From contig NZ_JALCZO010000001.1 of assembly GCF_023555495.1 (NCBI RefSeq), forward strand, positions 248,001 to 312,000: a stretch of DNA of 64,000 bases, in the 5' to 3' direction. The stretch is from Polaribacter sp. Z022. Lineage in GTDB: Bacteria; Bacteroidota; Bacteroidia; Flavobacteriales; Flavobacteriaceae. A program made the translations under genes and the position numbers. Positions 17,187 to 26,661 of the stretch are shown piece after piece (within the stretch, counting starts at the first letter, position 1; the number at the start of each line of letters is the position of its first letter). The notes under the pieces were generated by a model, which was not told the origin of the DNA, made no database searches, and was given only the letters and a program-made list of their open reading frames with translations.

Positions 17187-17644
17187 AGGGCATTTTTACT
17201 AGAGAAGCAACTTTAGAAGATCTAGAAACACTCTTAGAATTTGAACAAGGAGTTGTAGAGGCAGAAAAACCTCTAGATCCTTTTTTAGGAAAAGGAGAAC
17301 TTCATTATTACAACATTCCAGAATTAATTACAGCAGACTATACTCAATTTTTAGTTGCAGTTTCAAATAATGAAATTGTTGCATGTGGGTATATTAGAAT
17401 AGATAATTCTAAAATTTATCAAAAAAACCCAAAACATGGCTATATTGGTTTTATGTTTGTAAAACCTTCTTTTAGAGGACAAAAAATTAGTACAATACTA
17501 TTAGATTCTTTAAAAAACTGGGCTAAAGAAAAAGAGTTAAAAGAATTAAGATTAGACGTATATAACAATAATATTGAAGCATTAAAAGTTTACGAACGTT
17601 TTGGATTTACCAAAATATTAGTAAATATGAGAATGGACATTTAA
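17183..17644 (+). CDS. GNAT family N-acetyltransferase
   Basis: 153 aa. A GCN5-type acetyltransferase with the acetyl-CoA-binding motif A (GYIGFMFVKPSFRGQKIST) and motif B (ELRLDVYNNNIEALKVYERFGF). The substrate is unknown. Its ATG overlaps the stop of the mannosyltransferase gene (ATGA), indicating translational coupling; dihydroorotase follows after 9 bp. Confidence 0.88.
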   Translation: MKGIFTREATLEDLETLLEFEQGVVEAEKPLDPFLGKGELHYYNIPELITADYTQFLVAVSNNEIVACGYIRIDNSKIYQKNPKHGYIGFMFVKPSFRGQKISTILLDSLKNWAKEKELKELRLDVYNNNIEALKVYERFGFTKILVNMRMDI

Positions 17645-17653
17645 GAACAACAC

Positions 17654-18994
17654 ATGGCAAAATCAACTTTAATCAAAAACGCAAAAATCGTAAATGAAAA
17701 CAACACTTTTATAGGCGATGTTTTAATTGAAAACGAAATCATTAAAGAGATTTCTACTAATATAGAAGCAACAGAAAATGTTGATGTTATTAATGCTGAT
17801 GGAAAAACGTTAATTCCTGGTTTTATTGATGACCAAGTGCATTTTAGAGAACCTGGTTTAACTCATAAAGCAAATATTGCTACAGAAAGTAGAGCCGCTG
17901 TTGCTGGTGGTATAACTACTTTTATTGAAATGCCAAACACAGTGCCACAAGCAACAACTCAAGAATTATTAGAAGATAAATTTAAAATTGCTGCAAATGA
18001 TTCTTATGCAAACTATTCTTTTATGTTTGGTGGTACCAATGATAATTTAGAAGAATTATTAAAAACAGATCCAAAACAAGTTGCAGGAATCAAATTATTT
18101 TTAGGCTCTTCTACAGGAAATATGTTGGTTGATAATGAAGCTGTTTTAGAAAAAATATTCTCATCAACTAAAATGATTATCTCTGTTCATTGTGAAGATG
18201 AAGCTACAATTAGAAAAAATACACAAGATTTTAAAGATAAATATGGAGATGATATTCCTGTAAAATACCATCCAATTATTAGAAGTGAAGAAGCTTGTTA
18301 TTTATCTTCTTCTAAAGCTATAGAATTGGCAAAGAAAACAGGAGCAAGGTTACACATTTTTCATTTATCTACTGCAAAAGAAACAGAGTTATTTAGAAAC
18401 GATATTCCTTTAGAAGAAAAGCAAATTACTGCAGAAGTTTGTATTCATCATTTATGGTTTTCAGACAAAGATTATGCAGAAAAAGGAACGCATATAAAAT
18501 GGAATCCTGCTGTAAAAACTGCAGAAGACAGAGCTGGTTTATGGAAAGCTTTATTAGATGATAGAATTGATGTTTTAGCAACAGACCATGCACCTCATAC
18601 TTTAGAAGAAAAAACAAATGTTTACACAAAAGCTCCAAGTGGAGGCCCATTAGTACAACATGCAGTAACTGCTATATTAGAAAAAGTAAAAGAAGGTGTA
18701 ATATCTATTGAAAAAGCAGTTGAAAAAATGAGTCATAACCCTGCTAAATTATTTCAAATTGAAAAACGTGGATTTATAAAAGAGGGATATTATGCAGATT
18801 TAGTATTAATAGATACTAATAAACCTCAAACAGTTTCAAAAGATAATATTTTATACAAATGTGGTTGGTCTCCTTTTGAGGGAACTACTTTTTCATCTAC
18901 TATTTCACATACTTTTGTAAATGGAAATTTAATGTATAACAATGGTGTTTTTAATGATGAAATAAAAGGAAAACGTTTGACTTTTAATCGTTAA
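17654..18994 (+). CDS. pyrC: Dihydroorotase
   Basis: 446 aa amidohydrolase that interconverts carbamoyl-aspartate and dihydroorotate in pyrimidine synthesis. The metal-binding DDQVHFREPG (HxR), metal ligands in VHCEDE and LHIFHLST, and the ATDHAPH motif are all present. The length and motifs fit the longer type I class (PyrC/DHOase multifunctional type) usual in Bacteroidota. It lies in the operon between the GNAT gene and a DUF4296 lipoprotein 1 bp downstream. Confidence 0.95.
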   Translation: MAKSTLIKNAKIVNENNTFIGDVLIENEIIKEISTNIEATENVDVINADGKTLIPGFIDDQVHFREPGLTHKANIATESRAAVAGGITTFIEMPNTVPQATTQELLEDKFKIAANDSYANYSFMFGGTNDNLEELLKTDPKQVAGIKLFLGSSTGNMLVDNEAVLEKIFSSTKMIISVHCEDEATIRKNTQDFKDKYGDDIPVKYHPIIRSEEACYLSSSKAIELAKKTGARLHIFHLSTAKETELFRNDIPLEEKQITAEVCIHHLWFSDKDYAEKGTHIKWNPAVKTAEDRAGLWKALLDDRIDVLATDHAPHTLEEKTNVYTKAPSGGPLVQHAVTAILEKVKEGVISIEKAVEKMSHNPAKLFQIEKRGFIKEGYYADLVLIDTNKPQTVSKDNILYKCGWSPFEGTTFSSTISHTFVNGNLMYNNGVFNDEIKGKRLTFNR

Positions 18995-18995
18995 T

Positions 18996-19475
18996 ATGAA
19001 AAAACTAAGCTACATTTTAATTCTTGTTTTTTTAGTTTCTTGTACTAGTAATACTATTTTTGAGAAGCCAAAAGACTTAATTCCTAAAGATACAATGACT
19101 ATGTTGATTCAGGATATGATAATTGCTTCTTCTGCTAAATTTGTAATTAACAAAAACCAGCAAAAGAAAATTAATTACATGCCTTTTATTTATGATATAT
19201 ATAAAATTGATAGCTTGCGTTTTGCAACAAGTAACTTTTATTATACCAGTAAAATAGATTTGTACGAAGAAATTTTAAATGAAGCTAAAACTCAAATAGA
19301 CAATAAAAAAGAGTTTTATACAAAAATGAAATCTGATTTAGATTCAATTAGAAAAGACTCTATTAAAAAAGCTGCTTTAAAATTAGAAGAATTAGACACT
19401 ATAAATCTAGATACAGTTGTTGTAGATTCTTTAAAAACAGATATTAAAAAAGACACACTTAAAAAGAAGAATTAG
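18996..19475 (+). CDS. DUF4296 lipoprotein
   Basis: 159 aa. Signal peptide with lipobox LVSC (Cys16), then the DUF4296 region (IFEKPKDLIPKDTMTMLIQD), and a charged Lys/Asp-rich helical tail. The function is unknown; the family is typical of Bacteroidota and I recall it next to dihydroorotase genes there. Starts 1 bp after the pyrC stop. Its 3' end overlaps the convergent epimerase gene by 17 bp. Confidence 0.8.
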   Translation: MKKLSYILILVFLVSCTSNTIFEKPKDLIPKDTMTMLIQDMIIASSAKFVINKNQQKKINYMPFIYDIYKIDSLRFATSNFYYTSKIDLYEEILNEAKTQIDNKKEFYTKMKSDLDSIRKDSIKKAALKLEELDTINLDTVVVDSLKTDIKKDTLKKKN

Positions 19476-20466
19476 TATAATTTATTGAAGTTTCTTTAAT
19501 TACTTCTTCAATTTTTTGAAATTTAAAATTAAGTTCTTTTGTAATTTTTTCTGAAGTATATTTAGATATAGCATGAGCACTTTTTGCTGAATACTTGCTT
19601 AAAAAAGGTGCTTTTCTGGTAAAAAAAGATACAAAACTAGAAACTCTCCAAAAGAGTGAAGTTTGCCAAGGTTGTATTTTTATTGAGGGTCTATTTTTTT
19701 TAAAAGAATCTGCCATTAAAAAGAAAATATCTTTAAAAGATTTGTTTTCAGAAACCAAAATAAAACGTTCGTTTTTAACATCAGAATTCATAAGTAAAAC
19801 CATAGCTTTTACAACATCTTTAACACCTACAAACCCAGTAATTCCTTCAGTATAATATTTAAACCCATTGTAAACTTGTGTAAATAATTTACTAGAACCA
19901 TATTGCCAAAAACCGCTTCCTAAAATTACTCCAGGATTTACAATTACAACCTCAACACCTTCTTGACTTGCACGCCAAATTTCCATTTCTGCGCCAAACT
20001 TAGTTATAGAATATCCACTATTATCTTCTTGAGAGTTCCACTCACAATCTTCATTAATTAAACTTCCATTTAAAGAATTACCAATAGAAGCTATAGAACC
20101 TACAAAACAAATTTTATCAACTTTTGCATCAATAGATAAGTTTACAACTACTGCTGTTCCATGAATATTAACTTTACGCATTTCTCTATAATCATTAGGA
20201 TTAAAAGAAATTAAAGCTGCACAATGATATACTTTATTTACATCAACAAAGGCAGGTATCATAGAAGGTACATCTGTAATATCTGCTTTAAACCATTCTA
20301 TTTTAGAAATTAAAGATTCATCATTAGTGTAAAAAGAAAAAACTTCTTTTACCTTTTCTATCCTTTCTTTAGAACGATAAATAGCACGTATTTTTTCATC
20401 ATTTTTAATTAAATGATACAATAAATGTGCGCCAACTAACCCTGTACCTCCAGTCACTAAAATCAT
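19459..20466 (-). CDS. NAD-dependent epimerase/dehydratase (extended SDR)
   Basis: 335 aa. The Rossmann glycine motif is at the very start (MILVTGGTGLVGAHLLYHL), with VYHCAALISF, a catalytic Ser-Tyr-Lys set (VGSIASIG, then YSITKFGAE) and VIVNPGVILGSG. This resembles the NAD(P)-dependent sugar epimerase/dihydroflavonol reductase branch; the substrate is unknown. It overlaps the DUF4296 gene tail to tail by 17 bp. Confidence 0.85.
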   Translation of the reverse strand: MILVTGGTGLVGAHLLYHLIKNDEKIRAIYRSKERIEKVKEVFSFYTNDESLISKIEWFKADITDVPSMIPAFVDVNKVYHCAALISFNPNDYREMRKVNIHGTAVVVNLSIDAKVDKICFVGSIASIGNSLNGSLINEDCEWNSQEDNSGYSITKFGAEMEIWRASQEGVEVVIVNPGVILGSGFWQYGSSKLFTQVYNGFKYYTEGITGFVGVKDVVKAMVLLMNSDVKNERFILVSENKSFKDIFFLMADSFKKNRPSIKIQPWQTSLFWRVSSFVSFFTRKAPFLSKYSAKSAHAISKYTSEKITKELNFKFQKIEEVIKETSINYTNSSF

Positions 20467-20499
20467 ACTGCTAATTTATGATTTTTTCATTGATAAGTT

Positions 20500-20507
20500 T
20501 ATCTTTG
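20500..20507 (+). promoter_or_regulatory. -7 box TATCTTTG upstream of tyrS
   Basis: TAnnTTTG match about 120 nt upstream of the tyrS ATG, which would leave a long 5' leader in the 20508-20629 gap. I saw no T-box or other recognised leader structure there. Confidence 0.4.
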
Positions 20508-20629
20508 CCATCTGAAAATAGCAAACTAAAAATTGCTGTAAGATGTTACATAAAAGTATTGAAAATTGATAATCTTCAATACTATTGATTTAACATTTCT
20601 ATTTTAAATTGAATAAATTAATATTTATA

Positions 20630-21922
20630 ATGACAAATTTTGTTGAAGAATTGCGTTGGCGTGGACTATTACATGATATCATGCCAGATACAGAAGAATA
20701 TTTATTAAAAAATAAAACAGCTGGTTATATTGGTTTTGATCCAACTGCAGATTCTCTACATATTGGTAGTTTAGTGCAAATATTTATTTTAAAACACTTT
20801 CAAAATGCAGGCCATAATCCTATAGCTTTAATTGGTGGAGCAACTGGTATGGTTGGTGATCCTTCAGGAAAATCTGCAGAACGTAATTTATTAGACGAAG
20901 AAACTTTAGCTAAAAACATTGCTGGGGTTAAAGAAAATTTAGAACGTTATTTAGATTTTGATGCCACAGCAGATAACAAAGCAGAATTGGTTAACAATTA
21001 CGATTGGATGAAAGATATTTCTTTAATTGATTTTGTAAGAGATACTGGTAAACATATTACTGTAAATTATATGATGGCTAAAGATTCTGTTAAGAAACGT
21101 TTAAGTTCAGAATCTTCTGTAGGTATGAGTTTTACAGAGTTTACTTACCAATTATTTCAAGGATACGATTTTTATCATTTATACCAAGAAAAAAATTGTA
21201 GACTACAAATGGGTGGTTCAGACCAATGGGGAAACATTACTACTGGTACAGAATTAATTAGAAGAAAAGCACAAGGAAAAGCGTATGCAATTACTGTTCC
21301 TTTAGTTACCAAAGCAGATGGAACAAAGTTTGGTAAAACAGAAGGTGGAAATGTGTGGTTAAATGCAGACAGAACCTCTCCTTATAAATTTTACCAATAT
21401 TGGTTAAATTCTTCTGATGAAGATGCAGAAAACTTTATTAAAAAGTTTACATTTTTAGACAAAGAAACAATTGAAAATTTAATTGCAGAACATACAGAAA
21501 GCCCACATTTACGTTTATTACAAAAAAAATTAGGAGAAGAAGTAACTATTTTAACTCACGGAAAAGATGCTTATGAAAACGCTTTAAAAGCTTCTAATAT
21601 TTTATTTAGTAAAACTTTTAAAACAGACATAGAGCAATTAGACGAACAAACTTTTTTAGATGTTTTTGAAGGAGTGCCTCAAGCTACAATTTCTATAAAC
21701 GAAATTAATGAAGGTTTAGATATGATTGGTGCTTTAGCTGCCAAAACAAACTTTCTAAAATCTAATGGAGATGCTAGAAGAGCTTTAAAAGAAAACTCTA
21801 TTTCTGTTAATAAAGTAAAAGTAAAAGACGATTACTCTATTACTCAAGATGATTTAATTTCTAACAAATATGTAGTTTTACAACGTGGTAAAAAAAGTAC
21901 TTTTTTATTAAAAGTTGAATAA
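20630..21922 (+). CDS. tyrS: Tyrosyl-tRNA synthetase
   Basis: 430 aa class I aminoacyl-tRNA synthetase. The HIGH-type motif is DSLHIGSL, the KMSKS-type motif is KFGKT, and tyrosine recognition residues lie in QLFQGYDFYHLYQ and MGGSDQWGNITTG. A C-terminal S4 RNA-binding domain ends the protein (residues ~360-430). The frame is open to a TTG at 20609, but the ATG at 20630 gives the usual MTNFVEELRWRGL start. A terminator lies 38 bp past the stop. Confidence 0.97.
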   Translation: MTNFVEELRWRGLLHDIMPDTEEYLLKNKTAGYIGFDPTADSLHIGSLVQIFILKHFQNAGHNPIALIGGATGMVGDPSGKSAERNLLDEETLAKNIAGVKENLERYLDFDATADNKAELVNNYDWMKDISLIDFVRDTGKHITVNYMMAKDSVKKRLSSESSVGMSFTEFTYQLFQGYDFYHLYQEKNCRLQMGGSDQWGNITTGTELIRRKAQGKAYAITVPLVTKADGTKFGKTEGGNVWLNADRTSPYKFYQYWLNSSDEDAENFIKKFTFLDKETIENLIAEHTESPHLRLLQKKLGEEVTILTHGKDAYENALKASNILFSKTFKTDIEQLDEQTFLDVFEGVPQATISINEINEGLDMIGALAAKTNFLKSNGDARRALKENSISVNKVKVKDDYSITQDDLISNKYVVLQRGKKSTFLLKVE

Positions 21923-21960
21923 AAAACAAATGTCATTTATTAAAATGATACAGATATAAA

Positions 21961-21992
21961 AAGAGAGCTGAATTACTTCAACTCTCTTTTTT
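21961..21992 (+). terminator. Intrinsic terminator after tyrS
   Basis: Arms AAGAGAGCTGAA (21961-21972) and TTCAACTCTCTT (21977-21988) pair with one mismatch, with a TTAC loop and a T run. Confidence 0.8.
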
Positions 21993-22029
21993 CATTTACA
22001 TTAACAATTTCCTCCAAAATTGCTTTCAA

Positions 22030-22476
22030 CTATCCTTTTTTAATAATATTTACCCAATTTTTATCTGCCTTATTTTTTAACGTTTCAGCACCTTCTTCTT
22101 GCCAAAGTTTAAGAGTATTTATACCCCAAGAATTGTAAAATAAATACAATTTACCATCTCTAATTTCAAATGTTTTAGGGTCTATAGATACTTTTTCTGC
22201 TTTAGCTCCAATTGCATAAGCACAATAACCACCATAAGCAGGTATATATTTTTTTGGTGATTTAGTAAACATCTCTAAATGTTCTTTTGATGAAAATTTA
22301 AACTTTACTCCATCAAAAGTTGATACAAACATTTTATCTCCTTTTTCTGCCTTGTTGTTAAAATAAGATACAACATCATATCCTTCTGCAACAAATCCTT
22401 TTTTTAAGTTGTAATTATTTTTTTGTCCTAGTACAGAAAATGAAATCAGTACAATTAATAAGGTAAATTTTTTCAT
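22030..22476 (-). CDS. Secreted YHS domain protein (copy 2 of a tandem pair)
   Basis: 148 aa with a cleavable signal peptide (residues 1-17). The mature part is a YHS domain: GYDVVSYF near residue 33, FKFSSKEHLEMFTKSPKKY, and YGGYCAYAIG with the conserved cysteine. YHS domains are small putative metal-binding modules. It is the second gene of a tandem pair, 2 bp after the 22479-22934 gene, and clearly paralogous to it across the whole length. Confidence 0.85.
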   Translation of the reverse strand: MKKFTLLIVLISFSVLGQKNNYNLKKGFVAEGYDVVSYFNNKAEKGDKMFVSTFDGVKFKFSSKEHLEMFTKSPKKYIPAYGGYCAYAIGAKAEKVSIDPKTFEIRDGKLYLFYNSWGINTLKLWQEEGAETLKNKADKNWVNIIKKG

Positions 22477-22478
22477 TT

Positions 22479-22934
22479 TTAATTCTTTTTATGTTTTAAA
22501 CCTTCCCAGTTTTTATCTGCTTTAACTTTTAATTTTTTGGTATCTCCTTCTTGCCAATCTTCTAACTTACTACCAAAAAAAGAGCTGTAGAATAAGTATA
22601 ATTTTCCATCTCTAATTTCGTAAGCTTCTCCATCAATATACATTTTGGTATTTCTTTCTGCTACTGCATATGCACAATAACCACCATATTGAGGTACATA
22701 TTTTTTAGGGTTTTCTGTAAACATTTTTAAATGTTTTTCTGATGAAAACCTAAACTTAGCACCATCATAAGTAGTTGTAAATTTATTTTTCCCTTCAACA
22801 GGTTTTTTTTCTTCAAAATAAGATACAACATCATAACCTTCTGCCACAAAGCCTTTTTTAGTATTATAATCTATTTTTTGAGCTGATAAATACGTAGAAA
22901 TTCCTAAAAAGAATAAGAATAAATATTTTTTCAT
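22479..22934 (-). CDS. Secreted YHS domain protein (copy 1 of a tandem pair)
   Basis: 151 aa, signal peptide in residues 1-18 (FLGISTYLSAQ), then a YHS domain with GYDVVSYF, FRFSSEKHLKMFTENPKKYVP and YGGYCAYAV. It aligns throughout with the downstream gene at 22030-22476, indicating a tandem duplication. The native function of these exported YHS proteins in Flavobacteria is not established; metal or redox binding through the cysteine is a family-based guess. Confidence 0.85.
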   Translation of the reverse strand: MKKYLFLFFLGISTYLSAQKIDYNTKKGFVAEGYDVVSYFEEKKPVEGKNKFTTTYDGAKFRFSSEKHLKMFTENPKKYVPQYGGYCAYAVAERNTKMYIDGEAYEIRDGKLYLFYSSFFGSKLEDWQEGDTKKLKVKADKNWEGLKHKKN

Positions 22935-22998
22935 TCGATTGGTTTTAATCCATAGTCGAAGAAATTTTTAATTAATTACAAAGAAAAACCAAAACGTA

Positions 22999-23784
22999 TT
23001 AAGAAGCTTTTGTAAAATCTATTAAAGCTGATGTTAATTCTTTTCTATTTTCTATATGACTCATATGTCCATCAGGAAAAACAATAAACTCAGAATTTGT
23101 AATTTTGGCTTCTTTAACTGAAGTTTTATAATCTAAAACAGGGTCTTTCTCTCCAATTATTATCAATTTTTTAAAACTGTTTTCTTTTAAAACATGATTT
23201 CTATTTGGACGAACTCTCATACCTTCTTGTCCTGCAATGTAACCTTGAATAGGAGTTTGTAAAGCTTCATTTAAGGCAAGTTTCATCTCGTCTTTAAAAA
23301 TAGTTCTACTTTTTTCTCCAAATAAATTGGTAAAAGACATTCTTACCATATTTGTAAAATTGTTTTGCACCATTTTATTTGCGCGAGCTCTTAACTTTTT
23401 ACGTTCATTGTCATCTTCAAAAGAAGTTGAGTTCATTAAACACAAACCCTTTATTTTTTGTGAGTATTTTTCTGCAAAAGCCAATGCAACATAGCCTCCT
23501 AAAGAATGACCAATTAACTTACATTTTCTTATTCTTAAATGTTTTAATACAGCTTCTATAGTTTCTGCAAACAACTCCATAGAATGAGAATACCCTAAAC
23601 AATCAGAATTTCCATGTCCTAATAAATCAATAGAAATTACTCTATTTCTTTTAGATAATTCAGGAATAATATTACTCCACATTGTTCTATTTTCTAGGAA
23701 ACCATGAATTAAAACAACAGCAGCACCTTTACCTAAATCAGAATAAGAAATTTGCGCATTTTTAAAGATGATAGAATTTTGCAT
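22999..23784 (-). CDS. Alpha/beta hydrolase
   Basis: 261 aa alpha/beta-hydrolase-fold protein. The oxyanion motif is VLIHGFLENRTMW, the nucleophile elbow GHSLGG places the catalytic Ser at 94, an acid lies in IIGEKDPV and the catalytic His in PDGHMSHIE. The substrate is unknown. The -7 box sits exactly 4 nt before its ATG (leaderless type), and a divergent secreted serine hydrolase starts 46 bp away. Confidence 0.88.
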   Translation of the reverse strand: MQNSIIFKNAQISYSDLGKGAAVVLIHGFLENRTMWSNIIPELSKRNRVISIDLLGHGNSDCLGYSHSMELFAETIEAVLKHLRIRKCKLIGHSLGGYVALAFAEKYSQKIKGLCLMNSTSFEDDNERKKLRARANKMVQNNFTNMVRMSFTNLFGEKSRTIFKDEMKLALNEALQTPIQGYIAGQEGMRVRPNRNHVLKENSFKKLIIIGEKDPVLDYKTSVKEAKITNSEFIVFPDGHMSHIENRKELTSALIDFTKAS

Positions 23785-23788
23785 GAAG

Positions 23789-23796
23789 CAAAAATA
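23789..23796 (-). promoter_or_regulatory. -7 box TATTTTTG for the alpha/beta hydrolase (leaderless type)
   Basis: TATTTTTG-CTTC-ATG on the minus strand, a 4-nt gap. A one-mismatch box for the divergent gene (TATCTTTA, 23799-23806) lies 2 bp away. Confidence 0.5.
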
Positions 23797-23830
23797 TGTA
23801 TCTTTAAGTCTTAAAAATAATATTTCAAAA

Positions 23831-25378
23831 ATGAAATTTCAAAAAGCACTTATTTTAACATTCTTGTTTGTATCAACAAGCTTTTTTGCTCAAATTGATG
23901 AATTGGTTTTAGATGATTTAGTAAAAAACACTCTACATACTTTTGATGTTCCTGGTATTTCTGTTGGAATCTTAAAAGATGGAAAAATAGTTTACGCTAA
24001 AGGTCATGGAGTTCGTTCTTTAACCAATAAAAAAAACATGAACGAAAACACTTTGGTAGGTGTTGCTTCTAACAGTAAAGGGTTTACTTGTTTTGCTTTA
24101 GCAATGATGGTAGATGCTGGTAAATTAAATTGGGATGATAAAGTAAGAAAACACATTCCAGAATTTCAACTTGCAGATGCATGGGTTACAGAAGAATTTA
24201 CTGTAAGAGATTTGGTAACTCATAGAAGTGGAATGAGCTTAGGTGCTGGAGATTTAATGTTTTTTCCTGAAGGAAATGATTTTACCACAAAAGACATTAT
24301 TAACAATGTAAAACACTTAAAACCAGAATCTTCTTTTAGAAGTAAATTTGCGTACAATAACAACATGTTTATTATTGCTGGTGAAGTTTTAAAACGAGTA
24401 AGTGGTCTTTCTTGGGAAGAATTTATAGAAACAAAAATCATGAAACCAGTTGGAATGATTAATAGTAAAGCTTCTTACAATAGAGTTACAAATAGAACAA
24501 ATATTATTGATGCACATACAAGAGCAGATGGAAAAGTAATTCAAATTCCACATGATTGGAGCGAAACTGCAAATCCTGCTGGTGGAATTATGAGTAATGT
24601 TAAAGACATGCTAACTTGGGCTAATTTTTTAATGAATGATGCAGTTACAAAAAACGGAAAACGTCTATTAAGCGAAAATCAATTTCATGAACTTTGGCAA
24701 TTGCAAACTCCGTTAAAAGTTAGAAAAAATGACAGCTATAATTCAAACTTTAAAGGTTATGGTTTAGGATGGTTTTTAACAGATGTAAAAGGTGGTTACA
24801 AACAAGTATATCATACAGGAGGTTTAATTGGTACTGTAACACAGTTTACTATGATTCCAGATTTAGATTTGGCAATTGTAGTACTTACAAATCAAATGAA
24901 TGGTAATGCATTTAACACCATTACAAACACCATTAAAGATTCTTATTTAGGGTATAAAAACAGAAATTGGCTTCAAAAATTAGGAGCAAATAATGCTAAG
25001 TATTTAAAATATAATGACAATTTAAAAGCAAAGATTTTTAATAAAGTAGCATTAGCCAAAAACAATAAAAGCTTGCCAAAACCTAATCAAATTGTAGGTA
25101 CTTATAACGATAAATGGTTTGGTAATATCATTATTTCTTATGATGATAACAAATATACAATTAAATGTGAACGTTCTTCAACATTAATTGGAGAGCTATT
25201 ACCTTACAACCAAACAACATATGTTGCAAAATGGAATAATAGAAGTTATGATGCTGATGTTTTTGTGCAATTTACTTTTGATGAAAAAGGAATTACAACA
25301 GGTGCAACTATGAAATACATTGCACCAATTACCGATTTTAGTTTCGATTTTCATGATTTAAACCTTAAAAAACAATAA
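23831..25378 (+). CDS. Secreted serine hydrolase (beta-lactamase/class C fold) with C-terminal DUF3471-like domain
   Basis: 515 aa from the ATG at 23831, which places a good signal peptide first (FQKALILTFLFVSTSFFAQ); the frame is open further upstream but that extension would mask the signal. The catalytic SxxK motif is S80-N-S-K83, the Tyr motif is YNN (in FAYNNNMF) and the third is HTGG. These mark the penicillin-binding-protein/class C beta-lactamase family. The last ~110 residues look like a DUF3471-type beta domain. The substrate (peptide or ester) is unknown. Followed after 5 bp by brnQ. Confidence 0.87.
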   Translation: MKFQKALILTFLFVSTSFFAQIDELVLDDLVKNTLHTFDVPGISVGILKDGKIVYAKGHGVRSLTNKKNMNENTLVGVASNSKGFTCFALAMMVDAGKLNWDDKVRKHIPEFQLADAWVTEEFTVRDLVTHRSGMSLGAGDLMFFPEGNDFTTKDIINNVKHLKPESSFRSKFAYNNNMFIIAGEVLKRVSGLSWEEFIETKIMKPVGMINSKASYNRVTNRTNIIDAHTRADGKVIQIPHDWSETANPAGGIMSNVKDMLTWANFLMNDAVTKNGKRLLSENQFHELWQLQTPLKVRKNDSYNSNFKGYGLGWFLTDVKGGYKQVYHTGGLIGTVTQFTMIPDLDLAIVVLTNQMNGNAFNTITNTIKDSYLGYKNRNWLQKLGANNAKYLKYNDNLKAKIFNKVALAKNNKSLPKPNQIVGTYNDKWFGNIIISYDDNKYTIKCERSSTLIGELLPYNQTTYVAKWNNRSYDADVFVQFTFDEKGITTGATMKYIAPITDFSFDFHDLNLKKQ

Positions 25379-25383
25379 TAATT

Positions 25384-26661
25384 TTGATTAAAACAAAAGA
25401 TAACTGGATTGCTGGTTTTGCACTTTTTTCACTTTTTTTTGGAGCAGGAAATTTAATTTTACCACCATCTTTAGGTACAAAATCTGGTGCAGATTGGTGG
25501 ATTGTTGTTTTAGGATTTGTATTAACTGCTGTAACTATTCCTATTTTGGCAATTTTTGCCCACGCAAAGTTACAAGGTACTTTATATGATTTTGGTAAAA
25601 AAGTTTCTCCAATTTTTAGTACTGCATATTGTATGCTTATTTATGTAATTGCAATTGCAATTCCTTCTCCAAGAACTGCTGCAGTTACTCATGAAATGGC
25701 AATTCAACCATTTTTTGAAACAAAACCCATTTTTACAAGTATTATTTACTTTGGGTTGGTTTTTGTTTTTGCAGTAAATAGAAACAAAATAATTAGTTTA
25801 ATTGGTAAATTTTTAACACCAATTATAGTCCTAATTTTATTTATAATCATTTTAATTGCTGCCTTTTCTTCTTCTGGTAGCATTTCTCCTTCTACTTTTA
25901 AAACTCCTTTTGTAGATGGTATTTTAGAAGGTTACCAAACTTTTGATGCTATTGGTGGTGTTGTGGTTGGTGCAGTAATTATTATTTCTTTAAACTTAAA
26001 AGGTAATGATAGTTTTGATGCTAGAAAAAAACTAATTACAAAGGCAGGAATAATTGCTGGTTCTGGTTTGTTATTAATTTATGGAGGCTTAATTTTAAGT
26101 GGCTCTTTATTATCTTCTACATTTGCAGAAAATGCTTCAAGAACCGAAATTTTATCAAGTTTAAGTACTCAAACTTTAGGTGATTTTGGTACTGCTTTTT
26201 TAAGCATTTTAGTTGCTTTAGCTTGTTTTACAACAGCTGTTGGTATTGTAACAGGTACTGCAGATTATATAAAAGGAATTTGCAATTATTCTAAACAAGC
26301 ATTTATTATTACAGCAGCAATTTCATGTATAATTGGTGTTATTGTTGGTAGTTATCAAGTAGATTTTATTATCACTTTAGCTGTACCAGCTTTAATGTTT
26401 TTATATCCAATAACAATAGTTTTAATTTTACTAAATATTGTACCTAACAAATATGCTTCAAAATTGGTTTTTAGAAGTGTAGTTTTAGTAACTTTTATAT
26501 TTAGTATAACAGATTTTTTAGGGTTTATAGTACCTAGAGAAAGTTTAACAGGTATTAAAAATATTATTCCTTTAGCCAATTCTAGTTTGGGTTGGGTTTT
26601 ACCTGCTTTAATTGTTTTTATAGGATTAAACTTAAAAAAGTTTACACTAAAAACAACTTAA
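25384..26661 (+). CDS. brnQ: Branched-chain amino acid transport system II carrier protein
   Basis: 425 aa with about twelve transmembrane helices. The LIVCS/BrnQ family signature FALFSLFFGAGNLILPP is at the N terminus. It is a cation-coupled transporter for leucine, isoleucine and valine. The start is a TTG at 25384, since no ATG precedes the conserved first helix; it lies 5 bp after the serine hydrolase stop, so the two are probably co-transcribed. Confidence 0.93.
   Translation: MIKTKDNWIAGFALFSLFFGAGNLILPPSLGTKSGADWWIVVLGFVLTAVTIPILAIFAHAKLQGTLYDFGKKVSPIFSTAYCMLIYVIAIAIPSPRTAAVTHEMAIQPFFETKPIFTSIIYFGLVFVFAVNRNKIISLIGKFLTPIIVLILFIIILIAAFSSSGSISPSTFKTPFVDGILEGYQTFDAIGGVVVGAVIIISLNLKGNDSFDARKKLITKAGIIAGSGLLLIYGGLILSGSLLSSTFAENASRTEILSSLSTQTLGDFGTAFLSILVALACFTTAVGIVTGTADYIKGICNYSKQAFIITAAISCIIGVIVGSYQVDFIITLAVPALMFLYPITIVLILLNIVPNKYASKLVFRSVVLVTFIFSITDFLGFIVPRESLTGIKNIIPLANSSLGWVLPALIVFIGLNLKKFTLKTT

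Noticed and set aside
20508..20629. Possible T-box leader upstream of tyrS
   Set aside because: The ~120-nt leader is AT-rich and shows no T-box sequence (TGGN'CCGC-type bulge) or antiterminator; T-boxes are also rare in Bacteroidota.
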